Shown in pieces: positions 16,995-25,455 of a stretch of DNA of 64,000 bases. The translations under genes were made by a program, and so were the position numbers. Source of the DNA: Pseudomonas haemolytica (GTDB lineage Bacteria; Pseudomonadota; Gammaproteobacteria; Pseudomonadales; Pseudomonadaceae); NCBI RefSeq assembly GCF_009659625.1, contig NZ_VOIW01000001.1:372001-436000 (forward strand), read 5' to 3'. The number at the start of each line of letters is the position of its first letter. Within the stretch, counting starts at the first letter, position 1. Under the pieces are notes generated by a model that made no database searches, was not told the origin of the DNA, and saw only the letters and a program-made list of their open reading frames with translations.

Positions 16995-18281
16995 ATGACG
17001 CAACCAACGCTTACCCGTAGCTGGGTGGCCTCAGCCAACGGCCACGCGGATTTCCCTCTGCAAAACCTGCCGCTGGGCGTGTTCAGCATCAACGGCTCGG
17101 CACCGCGCAGTGGCGTGGCGATTGGCGACGCGATCCTCGACCTGCATGCCGCGCTGGACGAGTTTGACGGTGAAGCCCGACGCGCCGTCGAAGCCACGGC
17201 GGGTGGCCAACTGAACGCGTTTTTCGAACTCGGTCGCGGCCCTCGCGTGGCGTTGCGCGAGCGCCTGCTGGAACTGCTGGCCGAAGGCAGCAAGCTGCAA
17301 ACCCGTGAGGCGCAGGTGCTGCACCGTGCCGCCGATTGCCAGATGCACTTGCCAGCCAGGATCAATGACTACACCGACTTTTACGTCGGCATCGAGCACG
17401 CGCAGAACGTCGGCAAATTGTTCCGCCCGGATAATCCACTGTTGCCGAACTACAAGTACGTGCCGATTGGTTACCACGGCCGCGCGTCGACCATTCGCCC
17501 ATCGGGCACGGATGTGCGTCGTCCTAAAGGCCAGACCCTGCCGGCCGGCCAGACCGAGCCGACCTTTGGCCCCTGCGCGCGCCTGGACTATGAATTGGAG
17601 CTGGGCATCTGGATCGGCCAGGGCAATGCCATGGGCGACGCGATTGCCATTGGCGATGCGGCCGAGCATATCGCCGGTTTCTGCCTGCTCAATGACTGGT
17701 CGGCGCGGGATATCCAGGCCTGGGAATACCAGCCGCTGGGGCCGTTCCTGTCGAAAAGCTTTATCACCAGTATTTCGCCATGGGTAGTGACTGCCGAGGC
17801 GCTGGAGCCATTTCGCAAAGCCCAGCCGGCGCGCCCCGAGGGTGATCCGCAACCGCTGCCGTATCTGCTGGATAAGCGTGATCAGAACGCGGGTGCCTTT
17901 GATATTGAACTGCAAGTGCTGCTTACCACGGCTTCGATGCGTGAGCAGAACCTGCCCGCCCATCGCCTGACTTTGAGCAACACCGAGCACATGTACTGGA
18001 CCGTGGCACAAATGGTTGCACACCACAGCGTCAACGGTTGCCAGTTGCAGGCCGGTGACCTGTTCGGTTCGGGCACCTTGTCCGGTCCAAAGCCGGGGCA
18101 GTTCGGCAGCCTGTTGGAGATTACCGAAGGCGGTAAGAAGCCGATTGAATTGCCCAGCGGCGAGGTGCGTAAATTCCTGGAGGACGGCGACGAAATCATC
18201 CTGCGTGCCCGTTGCAACCGTGAAGGTTTTGCCTCCATCGGTTTCGGCGAATGCCGCGGTACCGTGGTCGCGGCGCGTTAA
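16995..18281 (+). CDS. hmgB: Fumarylacetoacetase
   Basis: Hydrolyses fumarylacetoacetate to fumarate and acetoacetate, the last step of homogentisate breakdown. It has 428 residues. An N-terminal SH3-like region (1-120) precedes the catalytic FAH domain, with DYTDFYVGIEHAQNVGKLFR, PIGYHGRAST and the metal-binding LDYELELGIWIG plus LLNDWSARDIQAWEY. The family name in other organisms is fahA. Three bases separate it from hmgA, and the isomerase gene follows after 12 bases, so one transcript is expected. Nothing unusual was seen. Confidence 0.97.
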   Translation: MTQPTLTRSWVASANGHADFPLQNLPLGVFSINGSAPRSGVAIGDAILDLHAALDEFDGEARRAVEATAGGQLNAFFELGRGPRVALRERLLELLAEGSKLQTREAQVLHRAADCQMHLPARINDYTDFYVGIEHAQNVGKLFRPDNPLLPNYKYVPIGYHGRASTIRPSGTDVRRPKGQTLPAGQTEPTFGPCARLDYELELGIWIGQGNAMGDAIAIGDAAEHIAGFCLLNDWSARDIQAWEYQPLGPFLSKSFITSISPWVVTAEALEPFRKAQPARPEGDPQPLPYLLDKRDQNAGAFDIELQVLLTTASMREQNLPAHRLTLSNTEHMYWTVAQMVAHHSVNGCQLQAGDLFGSGTLSGPKPGQFGSLLEITEGGKKPIELPSGEVRKFLEDGDEIILRARCNREGFASIGFGECRGTVVAAR

Positions 18282-18293
18282 GAGGGCAGGGCG

Positions 18294-18929
18294 ATGGAAC
18301 TCTATACCTATTACCGTTCTACCGCGTCGTATCGGGTACGTATTGCCCTGGCACTCAAGGGCCTGGATTTCACCGCGCTGCCGATCAACCTGCTGGTGCC
18401 GGCAGGCGGTGCCAACCGCCAGCCGGAATACCTGGCGATCAACCCGCAAGGGCGCGTGCCGGCCTTGCGTACCGATGAGGGGGCGTTGCTGATTCAGTCA
18501 CAGGCGATCATCGAGTACCTGGAGGAACGTTATCCACAGGTGCCGCTGCTCTCCAAAGAGCTGTCTACCCGTGCCCATGAGCGGGCGGTTGCCTCGATCA
18601 TTGCCTGCGATATCCACCCGTTGCACAACTCCAGCACTCAAAACCTGTTGCGCCAGTGGGGGCATGACGAGGCGCAATTGCTCGAGTGGATCAGTCACTG
18701 GGTCAGCCAGGGCCTGGGCGCGGTGGAGCAGTTGATTGGAGATAAGGGTTTCTGCTTTGGCGCGCAGCCGGGCATGGCGGACGCGTTTCTGATTCCACAG
18801 CTGTATGCGGCCGAGCGCTTCAAGGTGCCGTTGGCGGCCTACCCGCGTATCGGCCGAGTGGCGGCGTTGGCGGCGCAGCATCCGGCGTTTGTGCAGGCTC
18901 ATCCCACCAACCAACCTGACACCCCATAG
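18294..18929 (+). CDS. hmgC: Maleylacetoacetate isomerase (GST zeta class)
   Basis: Glutathione-dependent isomerase converting maleylacetoacetate to fumarylacetoacetate. It has 211 residues with a thioredoxin-like GST N-domain (1-80) and a helical C-domain. The active-site stretch YYRSTASYRVRIALALKG corresponds to the zeta-class SSCSWRVR motif, with threonine-alanine where many homologues have serine-cysteine. The glutathione-binding INPQGRVPALRTD and IQSQAIIEYLEERYP are conserved, as is the Ala/Gly-rich PGMADAFLIPQLYAAERF. Also called maiA. It is followed within 25 bases by a REP-derived terminator. Confidence 0.95.
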   Translation: MELYTYYRSTASYRVRIALALKGLDFTALPINLLVPAGGANRQPEYLAINPQGRVPALRTDEGALLIQSQAIIEYLEERYPQVPLLSKELSTRAHERAVASIIACDIHPLHNSSTQNLLRQWGHDEAQLLEWISHWVSQGLGAVEQLIGDKGFCFGAQPGMADAFLIPQLYAAERFKVPLAAYPRIGRVAALAAQHPAFVQAHPTNQPDTP

Positions 18930-18951
18930 CTCTCAAAACGGGCACAAAACC

Positions 18952-18987
18952 AATGTGGGAGGGGGCAAGCCCCTCCCACATTTTTTT
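18952..18987 (+). terminator. Rho-independent terminator formed by a solo REP element
   Basis: A 13-bp stem, AATGTGGGAGGGG (18952-18964) pairing with CCCCTCCCACATT (18970-18982), has a five-base loop GCAAG and runs into seven T residues. The stem sequence is the same as the ends of the REPINs elsewhere in this window, so a single REP has been collapsed into a strong terminator behind hmgC. It separates the hmg operon from the transporter gene. Confidence 0.85.
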
Positions 18988-19024
18988 GACCAGCGTCATC
19001 CAAAAAAAATAAAGGTACCTTGCG

Positions 19025-20392
19025 ATGCACAATCAGATTGCCAGCTTTCGTGCGGCACTCGACGCCCGCCCGGTGTCGCGCTACCAATGGTTGATCCTTC
19101 TGTTGTTGGCACTGCTGCTGGTCACCGATGGCTATGACGCCCAGGTGCTGGGCTATGTGGTGCCGGCACTGGCCCAGGATTGGGGTCTGGAAAAAGCTGC
19201 GTTCGGCCCTGTCTTCAGTGCCAACCTGCTGGGCCTGACCCTGGGCTCGCTGCTGGTGACGCCACTGGCGGACCGGTATGGCGTGCGGCGTATCCTGCTG
19301 GCGTGTGTACTGATCTACGCCAGCCTCACGGTGCTGATGGTGTTTGCCAATTCCCTGACCACCTTGATGGCTGCGCGGTTTATCTGCGGCATCGGCATGG
19401 GCGGCGCGATGCCCAGCGCCATGGCGTTGATGTCGGAGTATTCGCCGCCACGCATGCGCACGCTGATGGTGACTTTGGCCGCATGTGGCTTCTCATTCGG
19501 CGGTGCGGCGGGCGGGTTTGTAGCTGCCGGGTTTATCGACGGTTTTGGCTGGCAGGCCGTGTTCCTGGCCGGTGGTGTGACGCCGTTGCTGCTGTTCCCG
19601 TTCCTGGTATGGCTGTTGCCCGAATCCCTGCCACGTCTGTTGCGGGATGCGCCGCCGTATCTGCGCTTGCGCAACGTCACGGCGCGCATGCTGCCTGACT
19701 GGCAACCACCGCCCGCGAGCGACGCCGAAAACCGCCAGGAGCAGGGCAGCAAACTGACGGTGGTGGAGCTGTTTCGTAATGGCTACGCACGCCCGACGTT
19801 GCTGATCTGGGCGACCTTTTTTGTCAGCCTGATCCTGCTGTATTTCATGATCAGCTGGTTGCCTTCGCTGTTGCTCGAAAGCGGCCTGGCGCTGAATGAA
19901 GCCAATCTGGTCACTTCCATGTTCCTGTTCGCCGGCACCTTGGGCGCGATCCTCATGGCCTGGTTCGCCGACCGTCTGAAAAGCAAGGTGCGGCTGCTGT
20001 CCGCCGTATTGGCCGCAGCTGCGCTGTGCACCCTCCTGTTGGGCTTGAACCACGACAATCCACGCTACTTGGTCGCCTGCGTGTTTGCCGCCGGGTTCTG
20101 CATCATCGGCGGGCAACTGACCCTTAATGCGTTTGCCAGCAATTTCTACCCGGCGCACGTGCGCGCCACCGGCACGGGCTGGGCGTTGGGGGTAGGGCGG
20201 TTCGGGTCAATCCTGGGGCCGTTGTTTGGCAGCCTGTTGCTGGCGATGCATATACCGGTGCAGCAGATTTTCTTCTTCTGCGCGATTCCGGCGGTGGTGG
20301 CGGCGCTGTTGATCATCCAGGTGCGCTCACCGGGGGCCAATACGCCGCAGGGGCCGCTGCACGGCGATATTCTCAAGGCGCCGCAGGCCTAG
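19025..20392 (+). CDS. MFS transporter, aromatic acid:H+ symporter type (PcaK-like)
   Basis: A 12-helix major facilitator of 455 residues. The first helix contains TDGYDAQVLG, equivalent to the DGxD motif essential in 4-hydroxybenzoate transporter PcaK, and loop 2-3 has the MFS motif LADRYGVRR. The long central loop (about 210-245) and the late signature FYPAHVRATGTGWALGVGR also fit the AAHS family. Its position after hmgABC suggests uptake of homogentisate, 4-hydroxyphenylpyruvate or another aromatic acid, but the substrate cannot be read from sequence, and a terminator separates it from hmgC. Its stop codon overlaps that of the convergent SirB1-like gene in the palindrome CTAG. Confidence 0.88.
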   Translation: MHNQIASFRAALDARPVSRYQWLILLLLALLLVTDGYDAQVLGYVVPALAQDWGLEKAAFGPVFSANLLGLTLGSLLVTPLADRYGVRRILLACVLIYASLTVLMVFANSLTTLMAARFICGIGMGGAMPSAMALMSEYSPPRMRTLMVTLAACGFSFGGAAGGFVAAGFIDGFGWQAVFLAGGVTPLLLFPFLVWLLPESLPRLLRDAPPYLRLRNVTARMLPDWQPPPASDAENRQEQGSKLTVVELFRNGYARPTLLIWATFFVSLILLYFMISWLPSLLLESGLALNEANLVTSMFLFAGTLGAILMAWFADRLKSKVRLLSAVLAAAALCTLLLGLNHDNPRYLVACVFAAGFCIIGGQLTLNAFASNFYPAHVRATGTGWALGVGRFGSILGPLFGSLLLAMHIPVQQIFFFCAIPAVVAALLIIQVRSPGANTPQGPLHGDILKAPQA

Positions 20393-21192
20393 TGAACTAC
20401 TGAATTGGGCGGCAGGTGCCCCAGCCGCTCGGTCAGGCGCAGGCGCTGGATCGGGTCTTCGCTGAGCAGCAGGGCATGTTCCAGGTCAAAGCGCTCGGCG
20501 CTCGGGCAGTCCAGGCGCTGATACAGGCTGGCCCGTGCCAGGTAGTCCGCGGCGCTGGCGTTGCCCAGTTCCAGCACGCGCTCGGCATCTATCAGGGCCG
20601 CCAGCGGTTCGTCGTTGGAAAGGTGCAGTTGGCGCAGGTTGCGCGACAGCCGTTGCAAGATCGCCCGTGGATCGGCGGTGTGCAGGTGATCGGCTTGTAA
20701 CTTGAGTTTCGGCCCGTATTGGCGATGCAGCAGGTCGCGGCAGTCGTTGGGGTACAGGCGCCGGCCGCCACACGGGTCCAGCAGGTGATCGGCACCGGGC
20801 ACCCGTAGCAGGAAGTGGCCCGGGAAGTTCACACCGACCATGGGGATCTCCAGGCGCCGCGCCATTTCCAGTGCGATCAGGCCCATGGCCAACGGTTGCC
20901 CGCGTTTGCGTTGCAGCACTTTGTCCAGCAAGGCGGCGGCGGGGCGCAGCGGGGTGTGGTCATCCTGGGCAAACCCCAGGTCATTCATGCGCCGCAGCAG
21001 CGGCTGGCCGAGTTCATCTGACGGCAACAAAGGCATACCCTGGCTGACCTGCTGTTGCAGCAGGCTCAGATCCTGCAGGATCTGCAACGGCTGCACGCTG
21101 GCGTCGTGCTCGGCGGCAATCCACAGCGCGGCTTCAAACAGCGCAGGGGGTGAACGGTCCAGGCAGGCGAAAAAGGCGGTGCGGGGATTCAT
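20389..21192 (-). CDS. SirB1-family protein (transglutaminase-like plus TPR-like region)
   Basis: A 267-residue cytoplasmic protein of the SirB1 family. The N-terminal two thirds carry a transglutaminase-like fold with KVLQRKRGQPLAMGLIALEMARRL and VNFPGHFLLRVPG, ending LLDPCGGRRLYPNDC. The C-terminal third (about 175-260) is helical and repeat-like, with ERVLELGNASAADYLARASLYQRLDC. The catalytic cysteine of true transglutaminases is not evident, so enzymatic activity is doubtful. The role of the family is poorly defined. The ATG at 21192 follows GGAGAACGCA. A longer upstream frame lacks a binding site. Confidence 0.85.
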   Translation of the reverse strand: MNPRTAFFACLDRSPPALFEAALWIAAEHDASVQPLQILQDLSLLQQQVSQGMPLLPSDELGQPLLRRMNDLGFAQDDHTPLRPAAALLDKVLQRKRGQPLAMGLIALEMARRLEIPMVGVNFPGHFLLRVPGADHLLDPCGGRRLYPNDCRDLLHRQYGPKLKLQADHLHTADPRAILQRLSRNLRQLHLSNDEPLAALIDAERVLELGNASAADYLARASLYQRLDCPSAERFDLEHALLLSEDPIQRLRLTERLGHLPPNSVVH

Positions 21193-21376
21193 TGCGTTCT
21201 CCGGCGGATGCCCCTGTTTTAGCCTTGCTGTGAATTTTCGTCCAGCATATTGAGAGATATCCCACGTCCTTATGTCGTAGACCCTTCGAAACTGCACGGC
21301 TTATTCCAGCGCAATCCAGCAGTTTCCTGCCGCAAGCCTATACTTGGCCCACTACCAAAAGTGATTCGGGAGCTCA

Positions 21377-22399
21377 ATGATGTTTGCGCTCATGCACAGC
21401 ACCCGCCTTGAATCGCTGCACCTGAGCGTCGACCCGGTGACCGGGCTGAAAGCGATCATCGCCATCCACAACAGTCGCCTGGGCCCTGCCTTGGGCGGCT
21501 GTCGCTACCTTGCCTACCCCGACGATGAAAGCGCCGTAGCCGATGCCGCGCGCCTTGCACAAGGCATGAGCTACAAGGCCGCACTCGCCGGGTTGCCGGT
21601 GGGCGGCGGCACGGCGGTCATCATCCGCCCGGTGCACGTGGAGAGCCGTGCAGCGCTGTTCGAAGCGTTTGGTCGTTGTATCGAAAAACTCGACGGCCGT
21701 TTCATCACCTCGATCGATAGCGGCACCTCGGTTGCCGACATGGATTGCATTGCCCAGCACACCCGCTTCGTCACCAGCACCACCGCCGCTGGCGACCCCG
21801 CGCCCCATGCCGCCATGGGCGTCTTCGCGGGCATCCGCACCTCTGCCATGGCGCGCCTGGGCAGTGACAATCTCGAGGGCCTGCGCGTAGCGGTGCAGGG
21901 CCTGGGCAATGTCGGTTATGCCCTGGCCGAGCAACTGCACGCCGCGGGTGCCGAGCTGCTAGTCAGTGATATCGACCACGGCAAGGTGCAACTGGCCATG
22001 GAGCAACTGGGCGCCCACCCGATTGCCAATGACGCCTTGCTCAGCACACCCTGCGATATTCTTGCGCCCTGCGGCGTCGGCGCCGTATTCAACCGCAACA
22101 GCGTCGGCCAACTGCGCTGCGCCGCCGTGGCAGGTGCCGCCAGCGCACAACTGACCAACCTGGACATCGCCGACCAGTTGGAAAGCCGCGGCATCCTCTA
22201 CGCTCCAGACTACGTGATCAACTCCGGCGGCCTGATCTACGTCGCCCTCAAACACGCCGGTACGGACCTGCCCGGCATCACCGCGCACTTGTCGAACATC
22301 GGCACGCGCCTGACCGAAATCTTCGCCCACGCCCAAGCCGAAAAACGCTCGCCCGCACGGGTGGCCGATGAGTTAGCCGAACGCCTGCTGTACAAATAG
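21377..22399 (+). CDS. Leucine dehydrogenase-like protein lacking the catalytic lysine
   Basis: Member of the Glu/Leu/Phe/Val dehydrogenase family, 340 residues. The N-terminal substrate domain has LGPALGGCRYL and the substrate-carboxylate lysine K67 (GMSYKAALAGLPVGGG). The next residue of the family motif GGGK, which carries the catalytic lysine (K80 of leucine dehydrogenase), is threonine T79 here, encoded by ACG at 21611-21613. The C-terminal NAD domain is intact with VQGLGNVGYALAEQL and a late APDYVINSGGLIYVA. Family activity is oxidative deamination of branched-chain amino acids. With this change the enzyme may be inactive or altered. Start ATG 21377, or the adjacent ATG 21380, follows GGGAG. 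Confidence 0.85.
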   Translation: MMFALMHSTRLESLHLSVDPVTGLKAIIAIHNSRLGPALGGCRYLAYPDDESAVADAARLAQGMSYKAALAGLPVGGGTAVIIRPVHVESRAALFEAFGRCIEKLDGRFITSIDSGTSVADMDCIAQHTRFVTSTTAAGDPAPHAAMGVFAGIRTSAMARLGSDNLEGLRVAVQGLGNVGYALAEQLHAAGAELLVSDIDHGKVQLAMEQLGAHPIANDALLSTPCDILAPCGVGAVFNRNSVGQLRCAAVAGAASAQLTNLDIADQLESRGILYAPDYVINSGGLIYVALKHAGTDLPGITAHLSNIGTRLTEIFAHAQAEKRSPARVADELAERLLYK

Positions 22400-22409
22400 G
22401 CCAGGCATT

Positions 22410-22440
22410 AAAAAGGCCCTGAATCCATGATTCAGGGCCT
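22410..22440 (-). terminator. Terminator of yebG (bidirectional hairpin)
   Basis: AGGCCCTGAATC (22414-22425) pairs perfectly with GATTCAGGGCCT (22429-22440) around a CAT loop. On the minus strand it is followed by a T-run, so it terminates yebG; it also lies just behind the convergent dehydrogenase gene. Confidence 0.8.
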
Positions 22441-22454
22441 GTTCAATTCGGGCT

Positions 22455-22715
22455 TTACTCTGCTGCCGGGTTCAGCAACTCGGACAACACGTCCGGCTGG
22501 CTCTTGAACGCCTTGGCAAATACATCGCGGTTCTTCGCCATGTAGATCCCGGCTTCCTCCACCTGCTGCTCGCTCAACGACGGCACGGCTTTTTGCAACA
22601 CCTCTGCCAGCAACTCAGCGAGTTCAAGCATCTTGTCATGACGGTCAGCTTCGGCTTTATCCATGAACAAACGCTCCAGATCTCGGCTGCTGCGGTATAC
22701 CACTTCGACGGCCAT
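22455..22715 (-). CDS. yebG: YebG-family SOS-inducible protein
   Basis: An 86-residue small protein matching YebG of enterobacteria: MAVEVVYRSSRDLERLFMDK followed by AEADRHDKMLELAELL and YMAKNRDVFAKAFK. E. coli yebG is induced by DNA damage under LexA control, and its biochemical role is not settled. GGTGGTGA precedes the ATG at 22715. A near-perfect LexA box lies 44 bases upstream, which supports both the identification and the regulation. The gene is monocistronic, bounded by its own terminator. Confidence 0.93.
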   Translation of the reverse strand: MAVEVVYRSSRDLERLFMDKAEADRHDKMLELAELLAEVLQKAVPSLSEQQVEEAGIYMAKNRDVFAKAFKSQPDVLSELLNPAAE

Positions 22716-22758
22716 TCACCACCTCACATGCCTTCACGATAGTTGTCTTTTGCGACTA

Positions 22759-22774
22759 CTGTATTTATATACAG
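22759..22774. promoter_or_regulatory. LexA (SOS) box upstream of yebG
   Basis: CTGTATTTATATACAG matches the LexA consensus CTG-N10-CAG with the preferred alternating TA core. It sits 44-59 bases before the yebG start, where it would overlap the promoter. Confidence 0.9.
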
Positions 22775-23003
22775 CGAAAAGGATAAGCCAAACGCCGGGG
22801 TTTGGATAGTAGGTTTTTAATGTAGTTGGGAAATGGGGGTTTGCTACACCGCAAATGCTCACAATGGTGAGCGCCTTGATTAATCTGTGCCTCATGCCAC
22901 CGAGCCATCATCTCATGCCTGTGCTGGCCTTTTTTCTGCATGCAGAACAACCGTCACGTCCAACCCGCATTATCCGGTCGAGCCGACCTAAGGAAGCATC
23001 ATC

Positions 23004-23492
23004 TTGAAAATCAACTGGGCCGAAAGGCTGCGTCAGCAAGTTCACGGGCTGGCCGAGTCGCTGGGCAATCTGTTTGTCGAGTCGTTCCACTACCTGGCGT
23101 TGTTTGCCATTGGTGCGGTGACTGCCTGGGCGGCGGTGATGGAATTCTTGGGGATGCTGGAGAACGGGCACATCAAGATCGATGACATATTGCTGCTGTT
23201 CATTTATCTGGAATTGGGGGCGATGGTCGGGATTTACTTCAAGACCAACCACATGCCGGTGCGCTTCCTGATCTACGTGGCGATCACCGCGCTGACACGC
23301 CTGCTGATTTCCAACGTGTCCCACCACAACCCGCCGGATATCGGCATCATCTACCTGTGCGGCGGGATTCTGCTGTTGGCATTTGCCATTCTGGTGGTGC
23401 GCTATGCGTCGTCGGCGTTCCCTTCGGTGAAGGTCGAAGGCCCGCGTCGCAAGGGCGAGGCGAGCCTGGAGACCGAGAAGGGCGAGCTTTAA
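23004..23492 (+). CDS. psiE: Phosphate-starvation-inducible membrane protein PsiE
   Basis: A 162-residue inner membrane protein with four predicted helices (about 26-48, 60-75, 88-105, 118-137). The sequence FVESFHYLALFAIGAVTAWAA, IYLELGAMVGIYFKTNHMPVRFLIYVAITALTR and the conserved histidine-containing loop ISNVSHHNP are typical of PsiE. In E. coli psiE is controlled by PhoB; no convincing Pho box was seen here. Translation starts at TTG 23004, preceded by AAGGA. The 3' end overlaps the convergent DUF3509 gene by four bases. Molecular function is unknown. Confidence 0.92.
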   Translation: MKINWAERLRQQVHGLAESLGNLFVESFHYLALFAIGAVTAWAAVMEFLGMLENGHIKIDDILLLFIYLELGAMVGIYFKTNHMPVRFLIYVAITALTRLLISNVSHHNPPDIGIIYLCGGILLLAFAILVVRYASSAFPSVKVEGPRRKGEASLETEKGEL

Positions 23493-23806
23493 AGCCCAAC
23501 GCTGAAGGGCAGGGCACGGGCGGGCGGTCGCTGCAGGAGCTTGTGGCTGTCGCCGTCCGTCATCAGCTCGAGGATTTCAACCGCGCTGTGGCCCTGCTCG
23601 ATGGCGATACCAAACTGGATGCTCTGCACCAGGCGTTGCAGCCGCTGCGGGTCGTTGCGCTGTTCGGCGCTGATCATGCGCTTGGCCACCACGCCGGTCT
23701 CGTCCGAGAGGGTGAGCATGATGCTGCCGTCCAGCCGCTGGATGCTCAGGTTGACGCGGTATTGGGGGGTGAAGGTGTCGGTGATAATCTGAAAAGGATT
23801 GTCCAT
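23489..23806 (-). CDS. DUF3509 family protein
   Basis: A 105-residue cytoplasmic protein starting MDNPFQIITDTFTPQYRVNL, characteristic of the Pseudomonas-specific DUF3509 family. It is predicted as a beta-rich N-terminal part (SIQRLDGSIMLTLSDETGVVAKRMI) followed by a helix (DPQRLQRLVQSIQFGIAIEQG). No catalytic motif is visible and the function is unknown. The ATG is at 23806. The gene is alone on its strand here, ending four bases inside psiE. Confidence 0.85.
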   Translation of the reverse strand: MDNPFQIITDTFTPQYRVNLSIQRLDGSIMLTLSDETGVVAKRMISAEQRNDPQRLQRLVQSIQFGIAIEQGHSAVEILELMTDGDSHKLLQRPPARALPFSVGL

Positions 23807-23980
23807 GGTGCGTTACCGCCTGATAAGAACATGCAGTCATTGACGGCCGGTATCGGGATTAGTTCGCATCGCCTGACCATCGGCCACTCCGTCGCTGAGG
23901 CTTTCACAAGGTCCGTTTTCCTCATCAGTTGTACAGCAAAGGGCGTGCCGTACAGCGACTTTCAAGGCACCGGTATCCCA

Positions 23981-24071
23981 ATGTGGGAGGGGGCTTGCTC
24001 CCGATATAGGTCCTTCAGCCGAGCATTTATTGGCTGATACACCGCTATCGGGAGCAAGCCCCCTCCCACAT
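23981..24071. repeat. REPIN (paired inverted REP elements)
   Basis: Two REP copies in opposite orientation: ATGTGGGAGGGGGCTTGCTC at the left end and its near-exact reverse complement at the right end, about 91 bases in all, with a less conserved centre. It lies just downstream of the serine permease gene. Confidence 0.9.
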
Positions 24072-24106
24072 TTGACCTGTGTTGTTATTGAGGGAAGTGA
24101 CCTGTT

Positions 24107-25393
24107 TCAGGGCATCACGGAAAAAACGATCGCAGACAGCGCAATCAGCCCGATCACCACCACAAACACATTCGACAGCTGGCCCGAATACTGGCGCAAA
24201 GATGGCACGCGGCGAATCGCGTACATCGGCATCAGGAACAGCAGGCACGCGATGATCGGCCCGCCCATGGTTTCAATCATGCCCAGGATGCTCGGGTTGA
24301 AAGTCGCCACTGCCCAGCAGGTCAGCACCATGAACAGTGCGGTGCAACGCTCCAGCCATTTTGCCGACATCGAGCGATTGCGCCCGCGCAGGGATTTGAC
24401 GATCAGCCCCTGGAAGCCTTCGCTGGCGCCGATGTAGTGGCCCAGGAAGGATTTGGTAATCGCCACCAGCGCGATCAACGGCGCGGCATAGGCGATCACT
24501 GGGGTTTGGAAGTGGTTGGCCAGGTATGACAGGATCGAGATGTTCTGCGCCTTGGCGGCCGCCAGGTCAGCCGGCGACAGGGCCAGTACACAGCTGAAGC
24601 AGAAGAACATCACCGTCAACACCATCATGCCGTGGGCGGTGGCGAGGATGCCGCTGCTTTTACGCTCGGCCTGGGCGCCGTACACGCGTTTCTGGTCGAC
24701 GGCGAAGGCGGAGATGATCGGCGAATGGTTGAACGAGAACACCATCACCGGGATCGCCAGCCACAGAGTCTTGAAGAACAGCGGCAGCGGCATGCCTTCG
24801 CTGGCGGAGGCGAAGAACGCGCCATTCCAGTTGGGAATCAGGCTGACAGCCAGCAGCAACAGCGCGGCGACGAAGGGGTACACCAAGACGCTCATGGCCT
24901 TGACGATCACGCCCTGGCCGCAGCGCACAATGGCCATCAGGCCGAGGATCAGCACCAGGGACAGCAGCGCCCGGGGCGGCGGGGTCATGTGCAGTTGGTG
25001 TTCCATGAAGCTGCCCAGGGTGTTGGTCAGCGCCACGCTGTACACCAGCAGAATCGGGAAGATCGCAAAGAAGTACAGCAGGGTAATCAGCTTGCCGGCG
25101 CCGACACCGAAATGTTCCTCGACCACGTCGGTTATGTCGCCGGATTTGCCCGACAACACAAAACGCGTCAGCCCACGGTGGGCGAAGAAGGTCATCGGGA
25201 AAGCCAACAGCGCCAGCACGATCAGCGGCCAGAAGCCGCCGACGCCGGCGTTGATCGGCAGGAACAGGGTGCCGGCGCCAATGGCGGTGCCGTAGAGGCC
25301 GAGCATCCAGGTGGTGTCGTGTTTGGTCCAGCCGGTGGTCACCGTTGCTTCTGAAACAGGATTGTCGGCAGCAGGTGTACGTACATCAGTCAT
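24107..25393 (-). CDS. sdaC: Serine permease (SdaC/HAAAP family)
   Basis: Inner membrane amino acid:proton symporter of about 428 residues with 11 predicted helices. WMLGLYGTAIGAGTLFLPINAGVGGFW is the family signature in the first helix, followed by ITDVVEEHFG and FSFNHSPIISAF. It lies 62 bases downstream of the L-serine ammonia-lyase gene on the same strand, so uptake and deamination of serine are encoded together, as in the E. coli sdaCB pair. The ATG at 25393 follows GAGGCAATACCG. A longer upstream frame would overlap the lyase and was rejected. Confidence 0.92.
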   Translation of the reverse strand: MTDVRTPAADNPVSEATVTTGWTKHDTTWMLGLYGTAIGAGTLFLPINAGVGGFWPLIVLALLAFPMTFFAHRGLTRFVLSGKSGDITDVVEEHFGVGAGKLITLLYFFAIFPILLVYSVALTNTLGSFMEHQLHMTPPPRALLSLVLILGLMAIVRCGQGVIVKAMSVLVYPFVAALLLLAVSLIPNWNGAFFASASEGMPLPLFFKTLWLAIPVMVFSFNHSPIISAFAVDQKRVYGAQAERKSSGILATAHGMMVLTVMFFCFSCVLALSPADLAAAKAQNISILSYLANHFQTPVIAYAAPLIALVAITKSFLGHYIGASEGFQGLIVKSLRGRNRSMSAKWLERCTALFMVLTCWAVATFNPSILGMIETMGGPIIACLLFLMPMYAIRRVPSLRQYSGQLSNVFVVVIGLIALSAIVFSVMP

Positions 25394-25455
25394 CGGTATT
25401 GCCTCGTTATTATTTTTGCGCGGGCTCACGTATGGGGCGGGTAGCAGTGCTCCGA

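Noticed and set aside
22716..23003. Pho box upstream of psiE
   Set aside because: No pair of CTGTCAT-like repeats with the right spacing was found.
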